DNA from: Streptomyces lichenis
GTDB lineage: Bacteria > Actinomycetota > Actinomycetes > Streptomycetales > Streptomycetaceae
Reading direction: 5' to 3'
Length of the DNA: 64,000 nucleotides
NCBI RefSeq assembly: GCF_023218175.1
Contig: NZ_JALPTH010000028.1
Location: 1 to 64,000 of the forward strand
Numbering within the stretch: the first letter of the stretch is position 1; every line of letters starts with the position of its first letter. The position numbers and the translations under genes were made by a program. Of this stretch, positions 45,574-55,042 are shown piece after piece. The notes beneath the pieces were generated by a model that did not search any database, had not been told where the DNA came from, and worked only from the letters and a program-made list of their open reading frames with translations.

Positions 45574-46862
45574 ATGCCCCAGCCGTCCCGTCCGCGGGGA
45601 CTTCCCCTCGAACTGCTCAGTGACCCGATGATGGTCGAGGCATGCCGGGTCAAGGACTTCGGCCGCATCTTCCAGTTGGCCAAGCACCGGGCCGGTGTCT
45701 ATCCATCCATGATCGCTCGGTGCTGTGACCTCATCCCGAGCCGCGTCGGGGAGGTGATGGCCGGACGTCGCCAGCTTCTCCACATGGACGTGGTCGAGCG
45801 GATCGCGGACGGTCTGCGAATCCCCGGGCACATGCTCGGGCTGGCCCGGCGTGACTGGGAGCCCCCGCAGACTCCAAGCGGGTCCCTCGGAGAACAACAC
45901 CGGCCTCGCTCGTCCAGTGCAGCGGCCGCGTTTCCGGGCGCCGGACTGGACGACGTCCTCACCCTGGTAGCGGAGCGCGACCTCACCGCGTCCACCCTGA
46001 TCGCGCTGCACTCCGCCATAACGGACTACTGGCGCCGCGACGACGAACACGGCGGTGAGACCTTACGGCCGGCCCTCCTGGACCACCTGCGCTACGTCTT
46101 GGCCCTGCTGCACGAGCGGCCCTCCCCGGCCATCCGCAATGGCCTGCACGGCGTGGCGGCCGAGTTGGCGCGCCTCACCGGATGGACCTACTTCGACGCC
46201 CGCCGGCATTCCCATGCGCGGGGCACCGCACCAAAGCCCTCGGACTGGCGAAGGCCATCGATGACAGCCTGTTCGTCGCCAATGTGCTTGCGTGTATGAG
46301 CCTTCAGGCCACCTACCAGGACAAGTCCGCCGATGCTCTGGCACTCGTCCGCGTGGCACAGGACCAAGCGGAGATGTCCTCGATGGCGACTCCCCGCCTC
46401 ACAGCCATGCTCGCCGTGCGTAAGGCCTTCGCCCATGCGAGTCTCGGTAACCGCAGCGCCGCTCACTCGGCGATCTCGGCAGCCCACGCCTCCTTCGATC
46501 GGGTCAGCGTCCACGACCCCGATCCGACCTGGGTGGCGTACTTCAACGAGCCGAAGCTGATCGCGGACACCGGCATCGTGCACGGCCAGCTCGGCGAGGT
46601 GGCCCTGGCCGAGCCGCTGATCGCGGACGCCCTGCGCCGCGAGCCATCGGCACACCATCGCAGCCGTGCCTTCCATGCCTTCTGGCTGGCCCGCGTCCAG
46701 CTCCGGCGGGGAGGTCTCGACCAGGCATGCCATACGGCTGCCGTAGCCCTCGTACCAGCCGGAGGGGTGGACTCACCACGCCTCACCGGCCATCTGCTGG
46801 AGCTGTACGAGGAGCTGCGGCCCTTCCACAGGCGCGGAAGACATGGTGCTGGGAGTCGGTGA
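45574..46862 (+). pseudogene. XRE/TPR-type transcriptional regulator, frameshifted and 3'-truncated
   Basis: The first frame (45574 onward) gives an HTH region (DFGRIFQLAKHRAGVYPSMI ... RVGEVMAGRRQLLHMDVVERIADGLRIP) and reaches LARLTGWTYFDARRHSHARG. The homologous continuation ALGLAKAIDDSLFVANVLAC with TPR-like helices is one frame away, to 46862. The shift is at the GGGG 46220-46223, consistent with one extra G. The end (ELRPFHRRGRHGAGSR) runs into the opposite-strand Nudix gene, which suggests that the native C-terminus was lost too. Could be a sequence error at the G run. Confidence 0.72.
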
Positions 46863-47199
46863 TGCCGTTGGCCGGCTCGGCGTAGATGAGCGGCTTCATC
46901 GGGCCGGGTCGCCAGCCGGTCTCCTCCAGCACCTCGCGGGCGGCGGCCTCGCCGGGCGTCTCGCCCACCTCGACCAGACCCATGGGCAACTCCCACGCCC
47001 AGGCATCCGTGATGAAGCGGTGCCGCCACATCATCAGCACCTCGCGACGGTCGTTGACGACGGCGGCCACGGCCAGGTGCCGGAGCTTGAGCACATGGTG
47101 CTCCCACCGGCACCCGTCCGGCTGCTCGACCTCCGTCAGCCAGACGTTCACCCAGGGGTTCTCGTAGATCTGTCGTTCCCCGTGGATCTTCCACCGCAT
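46783..47199 (-). CDS. Nudix hydrolase, C-terminally truncated
   Basis: 138 residues with a complete Nudix box GLVEVGETPGEAAAREVLEETGW (G-x5-E-x7-REVxEExGW) and the ADP-ribose pyrophosphatase-like start WKIHGERQIYENPWVNVWLTEVEQPDG. After GITDSQHHVFRA the expected last helix and strand (about 45 residues) are replaced by CGRAAAPRTAPADGR read through the end of the convergent regulator. So both convergent genes are cut at about 46835-46845. Catalysis might survive because the box is intact, but folding is doubtful. GAGGGG lies 9 nt before ATG 47199. Confidence 0.72.
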   Translation of the reverse strand: MRWKIHGERQIYENPWVNVWLTEVEQPDGCRWEHHVLKLRHLAVAAVVNDRREVLMMWRHRFITDAWAWELPMGLVEVGETPGEAAAREVLEETGWRPGPMKPLIYAEPANGITDSQHHVFRACGRAAAPRTAPADGR

Positions 47200-47387
47200 C
47201 GCCGCAGCCCCTCTCGATCGTTCTCAGGATCGCGGAACGACCGCCGACGGTGGCCTCGTTGGAGTCATTTACGTCAGAAGGACGAAATCGGCTCGGGCGA
47301 GCTCATAGACTCCCCGCGCTGCCCAGCGGTTCGGGCAGCCGAGCCGAAGCCGTCGCGCCATGTGCGCCGAGATGAAGAGGGATGGCC

Positions 47388-47747
47388 ATGTCGCAGACCG
47401 AGGGTGCACGACTGTTCCGCGAGGCTTGGATCGACGGCGTCCGCCGCCACCTCCCCGGCGAGCCGAAGGCCGGGTACATCACGCCCTGGGGCGACACCCC
47501 GCAGTGGGAGCGCGAGGCCGCGGGCGCGGTCTACGAGCAGGTCCGCCAGTTCGTCGCCGTGAGCGGCGGCACCACGGCCCGGCTCAGCCGCGAGCAGAAG
47601 GGCCGCTTCGTGGCCATCTGCTGGATCGCTCAGATGTACAAGCACTTCGGCGACCCGAAGCCGGGGTATGTGGCCGACTGGGCAGAGCTGCCCGGGTGGC
47701 AACAGGAGACGGACGCGGACATCTTCGAGGCCATCGAGAGGACCTGA
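47388..47747 (+). CDS. conserved actinomycete hypothetical protein
   Basis: 119 residues from ATG 47388, placed 6 nt after GAGGG; ATG 47382 touches that site and is less likely. Soluble, with repeated Trp/Asp/Gly patterns (PKAGYITPWGDTPQWE and PKPGYVADWAELPGWQQETD are two related units) and end IFEAIERT. The internal similarity suggests a duplicated small domain. I recall such proteins in many Streptomyces mobile regions, without a known role. Divergent from the Nudix gene. Confidence 0.7.
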   Translation: MSQTEGARLFREAWIDGVRRHLPGEPKAGYITPWGDTPQWEREAAGAVYEQVRQFVAVSGGTTARLSREQKGRFVAICWIAQMYKHFGDPKPGYVADWAELPGWQQETDADIFEAIERT

Positions 47748-47765
47748 AGAGGCCAGCCGGCGTGT

Positions 47766-48084
47766 TCACCGGTTCCAGACCACCTGCTGGAACTCCTCGG
47801 CGGGGACGGCCTCCAGTAGATCCGCTTCAGGCTCGATCGCCTGGTCCGTGAGGAAGCCGTGCTCGTCCGCCAGGTGCTTCCAGCTGTACTGGTAGGAGTC
47901 GGCCGGTGGAGGTGAGCTCGGCTTGCCTGATGACGACCAGCTCGCCGCGGTCGGGTACGGCCTCGACGTACCAGAGGCCGCCCTCCTCATCAGCGTGCCG
48001 GAAGTGGTGCCGCTGAGTGGCGCCTTGGGCGAGGGCGCGAATGTACGTCGCGGTCTCCGCTTCGATGCGCTCCAGGTCGACCAC
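47766..48084 (-). pseudogene. hypothetical protein gene with frameshift
   Basis: From GTG 48084 the frame reads VVDLERIEAETATYIRALAQ ... DRGELVVIRQAELTSTGR, then the natural continuation YQYSWKHLADEHGFLTDQAI appears one frame away and ends at 47766. The shift lies at about 47895-47898 (one extra base in GGAG). The joined product would be about 105 residues. Function unknown. It stands 59 bp behind the lipoprotein gene. Confidence 0.65.
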
Positions 48085-48143
48085 GGGACCGTCGTGGCAG
48101 CCGGCCGGAGGTGTCCGCAGTGCTCCAGCCGCCCCGGTCGCCC

Positions 48144-48671
48144 TCAGAAGCGCTCGACCTTCTGGCCGTCGGGGACCTGGTAGCAGCCGCTGGTGACGAA
48201 GAGGTTCAGCTTCGGGGGGTCCTCGTTGGCCCAGTGGGTGATCTCGACGCTGTACTTCTTCCGGTCGTTGTCGGCGACCAGGGTGACGCTTCGGTTCTTG
48301 CTGGTATTGGGACCGTAGGAGACGATCTTCCAGCCGTGCTTGGGCATCTCCTCCTTGAGCCGCTCCATCACGCCGGTGAGTTCGTCGGGGCTCTTGGGGG
48401 TGAAGGTCCACGGGTGGAAGACCGTGAAGTACTTCTCCGCGTCCTTGTCCGAGCACTCCGATACGCCGGGACCCGTGTTGGTCGCCTTGCCCTGGAGGCC
48501 GATGAGGTCGTAGAGCTCGCTGGAGACCTTCTCCGCCTGGTCGGCGGCGGCATCGGTGGTGGCGGTGCCCGCGGAGGGGAGGGAGTCTTCGGTGTTGGTC
48601 ATGCTGCATCCGATGAGGGTCGTGAGGGCGAGGGACACGAAGAGTGCGAACGCACCTGGCCTGGCTTTCAT
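48144..48671 (-). CDS. lipoprotein of the WXG100/DUF1023 operon
   Basis: 175 residues with signal peptide (FALFVSLALTTLIGC; lipobox LIGC, lipidated Cys near 22). The mature part has a conserved pattern around SECSDKDAEKYFTVFHPWTF and ends VTSGCYQVPDGQKVERF; two further Cys may pair. Its ATG is 4 nt after the stop of the upstream hydrolase frame, so it belongs to that operon. Function unknown. Confidence 0.8.
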   Translation of the reverse strand: MKARPGAFALFVSLALTTLIGCSMTNTEDSLPSAGTATTDAAADQAEKVSSELYDLIGLQGKATNTGPGVSECSDKDAEKYFTVFHPWTFTPKSPDELTGVMERLKEEMPKHGWKIVSYGPNTSKNRSVTLVADNDRKKYSVEITHWANEDPPKLNLFVTSGCYQVPDGQKVERF

Positions 48672-48675
48672 CTGA

Positions 48676-50497
48676 CTAACGCACTCCTGGTGTGGGGTTC
48701 GGCGGCGGCTTCAGGTGCACCTCATCCTGCTTGCCTGCGACGACCAGGCCCTGGTTCTTCAGGCTCCTGGTGTTCTCCTTCCAGTAGTCGCTGTGGCCCG
48801 AGGTGTCCGTGGTCATCTGGTTGGCGCCGAAGCGCTCGTCACTGGGGTTCGTCCACGGGCCGTCCCAGTCGGTTCCACCGTGTCCGAACCGGCCGACGTC
48901 CGGGACGATGTCCCCGTCCGCCTCCTGGTTCCAGACGTGGGCCCTTGGGCACGTCCAGCTGCTCCGCCTTGGGCACCTGCACGCCAGGGCTGCCGGCGAG
49001 GACCACGTCGTCCGCGTTCAGGTCCCCCTGCCGGGCCGCCGAACCGATCACGGTGGTGCCGTACGAATGGCCGATCGCCGTGCGGTGCGGGTCCGTGTCG
49101 GATGTGCGCGAGGCGTCGAGGCCGTCGAGGAAGCGGTTGTAGGCCGGTGCGCCGTCATCGGCGTAGTGGCTGAACGGCGAGTCCTTCACGATGTCCTGCG
49201 GGGCGTCGTAACCGAGCCAGGTGATCGTGGAGACGGAGCCGTTGTTCGCGCCCTCGGCCGCCCGCCAGACGTTCTCCATCCGGTTGATGTCGCCGTTGAT
49301 GCTGCTCAGGTTGGACTTGGTGCCGGGTACGAAGACGGCCTGGTGATCGGCCGTGTCCGGGTTGCCGTTGGCGACGATCGCCCGGCCATTGCCCTCGGCG
49401 CTGAAGCCGAGCAGATAGGCCTCGGGAAGGCCCCGCTCACCTGACCGGTCGATCCGGGCCTGGATGGCGTTCATGCCCCTCAGAGAGTTGTTGAGCCGCT
49501 CGTAACGATCGTTGTACGCGCGGTGCCACTCCATGTACTCGTCCGTGTGCACCCTGACCGGGGCGCGGCCCGTGGTGACCCACGTCCATTCGTTGCGGGG
49601 TGGCTCGGGAATCGAGGCCAGTTCCAGCTGGTACTGGCCTCGCCTCTCCGCGAGCACCGTCCGGTTCGCCTCGTCGCGCACGGTGGCGGGCAGGCCGTCG
49701 AGGGCCCCCGTGGCCGCGGGCCGGAGTGACAGCCATGCCTCCTGCTGCTCGGCAGTGAGCCCCTTCCACCAGGCGGCGTTGTCCTTCGGGGTGCCGTCCT
49801 TGGGCGGCTGGGGGAGCGAGTCGCGGTAGGCCGCGCCCGCCTGCTCGACCCCGGCCATGTCCGACTGCGCGTCGGCCCAGTCCGCGTCAGACACCATCAG
49901 GTCGTCGTCGGCCTTCAGCGCCCGCAGCTTCGGCGCCCACTTCGCGTCCGCGTCCGAAGCCTCCCTGAGCGCGTCGGCGATCCGGTTGGCGAACTCGATC
50001 GCCTTGCCGTAGTTCGGGTTGGGGTGGATGTTGATCGCCTGGCGCTCGATGGCGTCCGACGTGGCGGTGCCCCCGGCGCTGCCGGTCACCGTGCCGCCTT
50101 CGGCGGCCTTCTCCGCGCCGGGCTTCGCACCCGCCGGGAAGGCCACCGATCCGTCCGGATTCACCGTGCATCCGGCGGCTTGGGCGTCGGCGAGCGCCAC
50201 GTCCAGCCGCCGCTTGGCCGCCCCGACGTCGAAGGCGAACGCGTTCAGCGCCGTGCTCACCAGACCGCACTCGACCTGCGTGTAGTGGAAGTTGCCCGAT
50301 AGGCTCTTCAGTTCGTCCAGGGCGGTGCTCGCCGCCTCGCCTTGCAGCCGGGCGCTGACGCCCATGGAGATCCGGCCGTCGAGGGTGTCCTTGGCCGTGC
50401 GCGCCATGTCGGCGACGGCCCGGTAGCCGTCCGCCGCCTCCTCGTACTCGGACTGCCGGAAGGCTTGCAGGGTCTTGATGTCCATGACCGCGCTCAC
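48676..50497 (-). CDS. DUF1023 alpha/beta-hydrolase with WXG-like N-terminus (frameshift near 3' end)
   Basis: Start GTG 50497 overlaps the upstream stop (GTGA). Residues 1-190 are helical and WXG100/secretion-substrate-like. The hydrolase part holds HRTAIGHSYGTTVIG with the nucleophile Ser near 478 and the core of DUF1023. In the uninterrupted frame the protein stops at 48839 (552 residues) after an unrelated end. The expected ending HVWNQEADGDIVPDVGRFGHGG ... is in the next frame, and restores a stop TAG at 48676-48678 right before the lipoprotein ATG. One extra C in GGGCCC (48939-48944) accounts for it. Native length would be about 606. Confidence 0.8.
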
Positions 50498-50940
50498 TTC
50501 GCCTTCGCGCCGCCGCCGACGGGCTCGGTGTCCCCGTATCGCGCGGTGATCGCGTCCAGCTCCTGCTTGACCGACTCGTCGGTCTTCGCCAGGTCGTGCC
50601 CGGCCCGCCGGAGGAGACCGCCCAGCGCGTCACAGCGGCCGCTCACGTCCCCGACGTACTTCTTCCAGGAGGCGTACAGCTCCTTCTGCGCGGCCGCGCT
50701 CGCGATCCCGCCGGTGTCGCCCAGCCCGGCCTGCCCGGAGTCCAGCTTCGTGAGCGAGGAGGCGATGCCCTCCTTCAGGCCGATCACACCCGACCCGGCC
50801 TCCGCCCATGCCTTCTTGTCCGTCTTCAGGTCCTCGGAGAACCCGCCGCCCGGCCCGGCCGCGGCCTGGTTCAAGCTCATCGACGTCGGCTCGCGCCCCG
50901 CCGCCTCGCTCTTGAGCCGTTCCCACTCGTCCCACGGCAC
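50494..50940 (-). CDS. WXG100-like helical protein, ESX-type partner
   Basis: 148 residues from GTG 50940 with GGGGGG 7 nt upstream. Begins PWDEWERLKSEAA and is wholly helical, with a long C-terminal helix (SVKQELDAITARYG). Length and pattern resemble the small helical partners of WXG100/LXG systems. Its stop overlaps the hydrolase start by 4 bp. Likely secreted or membrane-associated through a type VII-like route, but no secretion genes are in the window. Confidence 0.75.
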   Translation of the reverse strand: MPWDEWERLKSEAAGREPTSMSLNQAAAGPGGGFSEDLKTDKKAWAEAGSGVIGLKEGIASSLTKLDSGQAGLGDTGGIASAAAQKELYASWKKYVGDVSGRCDALGGLLRRAGHDLAKTDESVKQELDAITARYGDTEPVGGGAKAK

Positions 50941-51086
50941 TGCTGAACCCCCCTTTGTCCACCGGGCCACGCTATCGCCCGGACACGGCGTGATGATCTC
51001 AGACGTTCCGTCAACGCGTGAGCCGGTCAACCGCGGCGCGCGGAGAGCTATCAGACGGAAGGGAACGACGAGAGGGAGTGGTGGAG

Positions 51087-51989
51087 ATGGGTGGCCAGGC
51101 GGTAGGCGGGAGCGGGGCGGCTTGGGCGGTGGGGGATGTGGTGGTTCATCGGGTGGATGAGCTGCTGCTGGCGGAGGGGACGGGGGCCTGGTTGCTGCCG
51201 GGGGCCACGCCGGAGGTGGTGGGGCGGGAGGAGTGGTTGCGGCCGGACTTCGCGGATGCGGAGGGGGTGTTGCGGCTGGCCAGCCATAGCTTCGCGTTCG
51301 AGGTGGGCGGGGTGAAGGTGGTGGTGGACACCGGGATCGGGAACGGGAAGGAGCGGGCCAATCCGGCGTGGCACGGGCTGCGGACGGACTACCTGGAGCG
51401 GTTGGCGGCGGTGGGGTTCGCGCCGGAGTCGGTGGATGTGGTGGTGCTGACGCATCTGCATGCTGATCATGTGGGGTGGAACACCACGATCACCGAAGAG
51501 GGTTGGGTGCCTACGTTTCCGAATGCGCGGTATGTGGTGTCGCGGGTGGAGCGGGAGTTCTGGGCCGGGTACGCGATGGACGAGGCGCGGCGGCAGATGT
51601 TCCGGGACTCGGTGGAGCCGGTGGAGCGGGCGGGGCTGATGGACGCGGTGGAGGTGGGGGCCCAGGGGCGTGAGCTGGTGCCGGGGGTGCGGTTGGTGCC
51701 GACGCCCGGACATACGCCGGGGCATGTGGCGGTGCGGGTCGACGGGGATGGTGGGGCGGGGGCGGTGATCACGGGGGACTGTGTGCACCATCCGGTGCAG
51801 CTCGTCCGGCCGGGGATCGGGTCGTGTGTGGACATCGATCCGGAGGCGGCGGAGGAGACGCGGCGGGCGCTGCTCGGGGAGCTGGCCGGGACCGGGACGC
51901 TGCTGCTGGGGACCCATTTCGCGCCGCCCACGGGTGGGCTGGTGGTGCGGGAGGGGGAGGGGTACCGGCTGGTGGCCGGTGAGAGGTAG
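51087..51989 (+). CDS. metallo-beta-lactamase-fold hydrolase
   Basis: 300 residues. Zn motif THLHADHVGW (HxHxDH), then GHTPGHVAVRV, ITGDCVHH and GTHFAPPT supply the remaining metal ligands. Related to lactonase-type MBL hydrolases (quorum-quenching AiiA-like or other). Start ATG 51087 follows GTGGAG/GGAG; conserved sequence begins after residue 15. Codon choice favours G in third position (GTG, GGG) more than the neighbours. Substrate unknown. Confidence 0.87.
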   Translation: MGGQAVGGSGAAWAVGDVVVHRVDELLLAEGTGAWLLPGATPEVVGREEWLRPDFADAEGVLRLASHSFAFEVGGVKVVVDTGIGNGKERANPAWHGLRTDYLERLAAVGFAPESVDVVVLTHLHADHVGWNTTITEEGWVPTFPNARYVVSRVEREFWAGYAMDEARRQMFRDSVEPVERAGLMDAVEVGAQGRELVPGVRLVPTPGHTPGHVAVRVDGDGGAGAVITGDCVHHPVQLVRPGIGSCVDIDPEAAEETRRALLGELAGTGTLLLGTHFAPPTGGLVVREGEGYRLVAGER

Positions 51990-52060
51990 GGGCGTTCAAC
52001 TCCTTGCGGTGGGAGACGGGTTGCCCTAGGTTGAGCGCCCAGTTAAGCGACCGTGTCAAT

Positions 52061-52072
52061 CGACTTAAGTCG
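52061..52072. promoter_or_regulatory. 12-bp perfect palindrome in peptidase promoter region
   Basis: CGACTTAAGTCG, AT-rich in its centre, flanked by TCAA and TTGA at unequal distances, 111 bp before the peptidase ATG. A related GTTAAGCGAC lies 20 bp earlier. It could be an operator; the 193-bp gap has no other visible signal. Confidence 0.4.
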
Positions 52073-52182
52073 GTAGTTGAGTCGCGGGCCGCCGCTGCAC
52101 CCCGCGCCGCCGGATCCCCCCGGCGCACCGCTCCCCCGGTGCGCCGGCCGGTGGCCTCCCCCACGCCAAGGAGTCCGTTTCC

Positions 52183-53517
52183 ATGAGCAGATACCCAGAT
52201 CGGGGCGCCCTGGTGGCGCCCGCCCGCCCGATGTCCCGCAGCCGGAGGCTGATGACGGCCGCGGTGGCCGGGGCGTTGACCGTCGGCGCGCTGGGCCTCG
52301 CGGCCTCGCGGGTGGAGGCGGCCCCCGCCGGAGTGGAGAGCCCGGCGGGGGTGGTAGGGACGGAGCATCGGGAGGTGTTCTCGCCGGACGGGTCCATACG
52401 GACGGTCGAGATACCCGTGCAGCGCGAAGCGGCGCCGGACGCGCGGTCGTCGAGGGCAGCGGCGGCGGCCACCGTGGAGCCGGTGGAGGTGAACGGGCCC
52501 AGCAGCAGCAAGGTGGACCTGGTCTTCGTCGGTGACGGCTACACCTCGGCGCAGATCGCCACCTACCGCGGGCATGTGAAGTCCAAGGTGAACGAGCTGT
52601 TCGCGGTCGAGCCGTTCAAGAGCTACCGCTCGATGTTCAACGTCTGGCAGGTCAACGTGGTCTCCCGGGAGTCCGGGGTGGACGACGACCCGACCCAGGG
52701 CGTCCGCCGGGACACCGCGCTGGACATGAACTACTACTGCGGCGGCATGGCCCGGCTGCTGTGCGTCAACGAGGCCAAGGCCGCGCAGTACGCGGCGGCC
52801 GCGCCGCAGGTGGACCAGGTCGTCGCCCTCGCCAACAGCACCACCTACGGCGGCGCCGGCGGCACGGCGGCCACCGCGGCCGGCGGCAACGCCCAGGCCG
52901 GGCAGATCATGGTCCACGAACTGGGCCACTCGCTGGGCGGGTTGGCCGACGAGTACGACAGCCCGGGCCGCTACCAGGGTGGCGAGCCGTCCGAGCCGAA
53001 CGTCTCGGTCTACCCGCAGGCCACCATGAAGCAGTACAAGCTGAAGTGGCACCGCTGGCTCGGCCAGCCCACCCCGGACGGCGGGACGATCGGCACCTTC
53101 GAGGGCGCCAAGTACGCCACCCAGGGGATCTACCGGCCCAGCCAGAACTCGATCATGCGGACGCTGGGCAGGGAGTTCAACGCCCCGGGGCGGGAGACCA
53201 TGATCGCGGCGTTCTACCGGAAGGCGGGGGTCGCGCAGAAGGCGGCCACCACCAAGGGCTCGTCCGGTGGGCAGCGGCTGGGCGTGGAGGCGCAGCGGCC
53301 GGAGGGTGCGGCGCTGACGGTGAAGTGGGCGATCGACGGCAAGCCGTACGCCCACAAGGGCTCCTGGCTGGACACCTCGCGGCTGCCCAAGGGGCTGCTG
53401 AAGGGGAAGGGCGCCCACAAGGTTACGGCGACGGTCGTCGACCGGACCCCGTGGGTGCGCGACCCGGCGCTGAAGGCCGACCTCACCCGCACCCTCACCT
53501 GGACCGTGCGCCGGTAG
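52183..53517 (+). CDS. secreted M64 (IgA peptidase-like) metallopeptidase
   Basis: 444 residues. Signal peptide with RR pair (MSRSRRLMTAAVAGALTVGA), cleavage near VEA-AP at 45-48. Catalytic motif HELGHSLGGLADEY: His245, Glu246, His249 and Asp256 fit the M64 family (HExxHxxGxxxDE). Secreted zinc peptidase, perhaps degrading extracellular protein. The C-terminal 110 residues form a beta-rich accessory domain. The upstream region has a palindrome at 52061-52072. Confidence 0.92.
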   Translation: MSRYPDRGALVAPARPMSRSRRLMTAAVAGALTVGALGLAASRVEAAPAGVESPAGVVGTEHREVFSPDGSIRTVEIPVQREAAPDARSSRAAAAATVEPVEVNGPSSSKVDLVFVGDGYTSAQIATYRGHVKSKVNELFAVEPFKSYRSMFNVWQVNVVSRESGVDDDPTQGVRRDTALDMNYYCGGMARLLCVNEAKAAQYAAAAPQVDQVVALANSTTYGGAGGTAATAAGGNAQAGQIMVHELGHSLGGLADEYDSPGRYQGGEPSEPNVSVYPQATMKQYKLKWHRWLGQPTPDGGTIGTFEGAKYATQGIYRPSQNSIMRTLGREFNAPGRETMIAAFYRKAGVAQKAATTKGSSGGQRLGVEAQRPEGAALTVKWAIDGKPYAHKGSWLDTSRLPKGLLKGKGAHKVTATVVDRTPWVRDPALKADLTRTLTWTVRR

Positions 53518-53538
53518 GGGTAGGGACGAGGGGACGGG

Positions 53539-53578
53539 CGGATGGGCCGCCGGCTGAGGAGGGCCGGCGGCCCATCCG
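53539..53578. terminator. perfect 16-bp hairpin between convergent genes
   Basis: CGGATGGGCCGCCGGC (53539-53554) and its exact reverse complement (53563-53578) enclose an 8-nt loop. It separates the peptidase from the convergent TPR regulator. Confidence 0.8.
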
Positions 53579-53623
53579 CGTACGCCCGGGGCTTGGCGTA
53601 CGCGCGGGGGCACCCGGGTCGGC

Positions 53624-55042
53624 TCAGACCGGGGGTTCCTGCGGGGCGGGGCCCAGGGTGGTGGCGCCGGTGGCGGCGTAGCGGGTGAGGCCGCTGCGGT
53701 AGACGGTGATCGCCTCCTCCGTACGGCCGGTGCGGTGCAGCAGATCGCCCAGCAGCCGGCAGAGGTCGGCCATGTCGCCGGCGGCCCCGGCCGGGCGCAG
53801 CAGGTCCAGGGCGTGCCGGTAGGACCGTTCGGCGCCGGTGTCGTCGCCCCGGTCCTCGGCCAGCAGCCCGAGCAGCCGGTGCGCGCCGCCCGCGTGGACG
53901 GCGCCGTGCTCGGGGCCGAGCCGCTCCAGCAGCCCGGTGAGCAGTTCGGCGGCCTCCTCGGCCCGGCCCCGGCGGCGCAGCACATCGCCGAGCTCCACGC
54001 CCACCTGGGTGGCGAACAGCTCGGCGCGGCGCTCGACCAGGATGGTGTGCGCGGTGCGCAACTCCGTCTCCGCACGGTCCAGTTCGCCGACCTGGGCGTG
54101 GACATAGCCGCGCATCCAGTGGCAGTGGGCCAGCTCGGTGCGGATCTGGAGCCGGCGGTACATCTCCTGGGCCCGGACCAGGTGGTCGGCGGCCTCCTCG
54201 GTGCGGCCCTCGGCGATCAGGGTGCGGGCCACCCCCCGGTGCATCCGGGCCACCAGCGCCGGGTCCTCGATCCGGGGCACCAGGGAGAGCGCGAGGTTCG
54301 CGGCCTGGGCGGCCCGGGTGTGCGCGCCCATGTCCATGTACGGGGCGATCACCGCCGTGTAGAGCAGGACCAGCGCCTCGGGGTCGGGCAGACCGGAGGC
54401 GTTCAGCCGGTCGATGGCTGTCTCCAGCAGATAGCAGGCGTACCGCAGGTCGCCCGCCAGGAGGTGGGCGGTGGCCCGGCCGCGCAGGGCCGGCACCCGG
54501 TGGTGCAGCGGCGCCTCGGCGAGGACCTCCTCGCAGGAGCGGAAGAGCTCGATGGCACGCTGGAGGTCGCCGGTCTCCAGGGCGCAGTCGCCGAGTCCCA
54601 GCAGGGCCGCCGCCTCCTCGTCGGGCAGGTCCAGCCGTACGGCGTCGGCGCGGACCGCCTCGAAGAGCGCCCGCGCCTGGTGGGCGTCCCCGGTGGCCAG
54701 TTCCCGGCGGGCGTCGGTGGCGCGCAGCCGCACCTCGCCGACCAGCCGGGCGGAGCGCCCGGTGGCCAGTTCGTCCAGGCCGACACCGAGCTTGGCGGCG
54801 ATATGCCGCAGCGCCGCCTCGGAGGGGCGGACCTTTCCCGCTTCCAGGGTGGAGATGTAGCCGGCCGTGTAGTTGGGCTCGGCCACCTGCCGCTGGGTGA
54901 GGCCGCGCTCCCGCCGCAGCCGCCGTACCCGCTCGCCCAACTCGGGGTCGGGAGAGGGGGAAGGGGAGGGGGAGGAGGTCGGGGAGGGGGCGGGGTCAGG
55001 GCCGGGTTCGGGTTCGGGGTCGGGGGCCGCTCGGTCGGTCAT
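53624..55042 (-). CDS. XRE-type regulator with TPR domain
   Basis: 472 residues. A Pro/Asp/Ser-rich stretch of 35 residues, HTH at about 38-95 (ERVRRLRRERGLTQRQVAEP...GYISTLEAGKVRP), then about eight TPR-like helix pairs (ALLGLGDCALETGDLQRAIELF). The architecture is that of Streptomyces pleiotropic XRE/TPR regulators. It is divergent from the Mrr-TerD gene across 199 bp and may regulate it. ATG 55042 has no good ribosome site, so leaderless translation is possible. Confidence 0.85.
   Translation of the reverse strand: MTDRAAPDPEPEPGPDPAPSPTSSPSPSPSPDPELGERVRRLRRERGLTQRQVAEPNYTAGYISTLEAGKVRPSEAALRHIAAKLGVGLDELATGRSARLVGEVRLRATDARRELATGDAHQARALFEAVRADAVRLDLPDEEAAALLGLGDCALETGDLQRAIELFRSCEEVLAEAPLHHRVPALRGRATAHLLAGDLRYACYLLETAIDRLNASGLPDPEALVLLYTAVIAPYMDMGAHTRAAQAANLALSLVPRIEDPALVARMHRGVARTLIAEGRTEEAADHLVRAQEMYRRLQIRTELAHCHWMRGYVHAQVGELDRAETELRTAHTILVERRAELFATQVGVELGDVLRRRGRAEEAAELLTGLLERLGPEHGAVHAGGAHRLLGLLAEDRGDDTGAERSYRHALDLLRPAGAAGDMADLCRLLGDLLHRTGRTEEAITVYRSGLTRYAATGATTLGPAPQEPPV

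Noticed and set aside
51051-51917. 288-codon minus frame opposite the MBL gene
   Set aside because: His/Pro/Arg-rich shadow; plus strand encodes a full set of metallo-beta-lactamase motifs.
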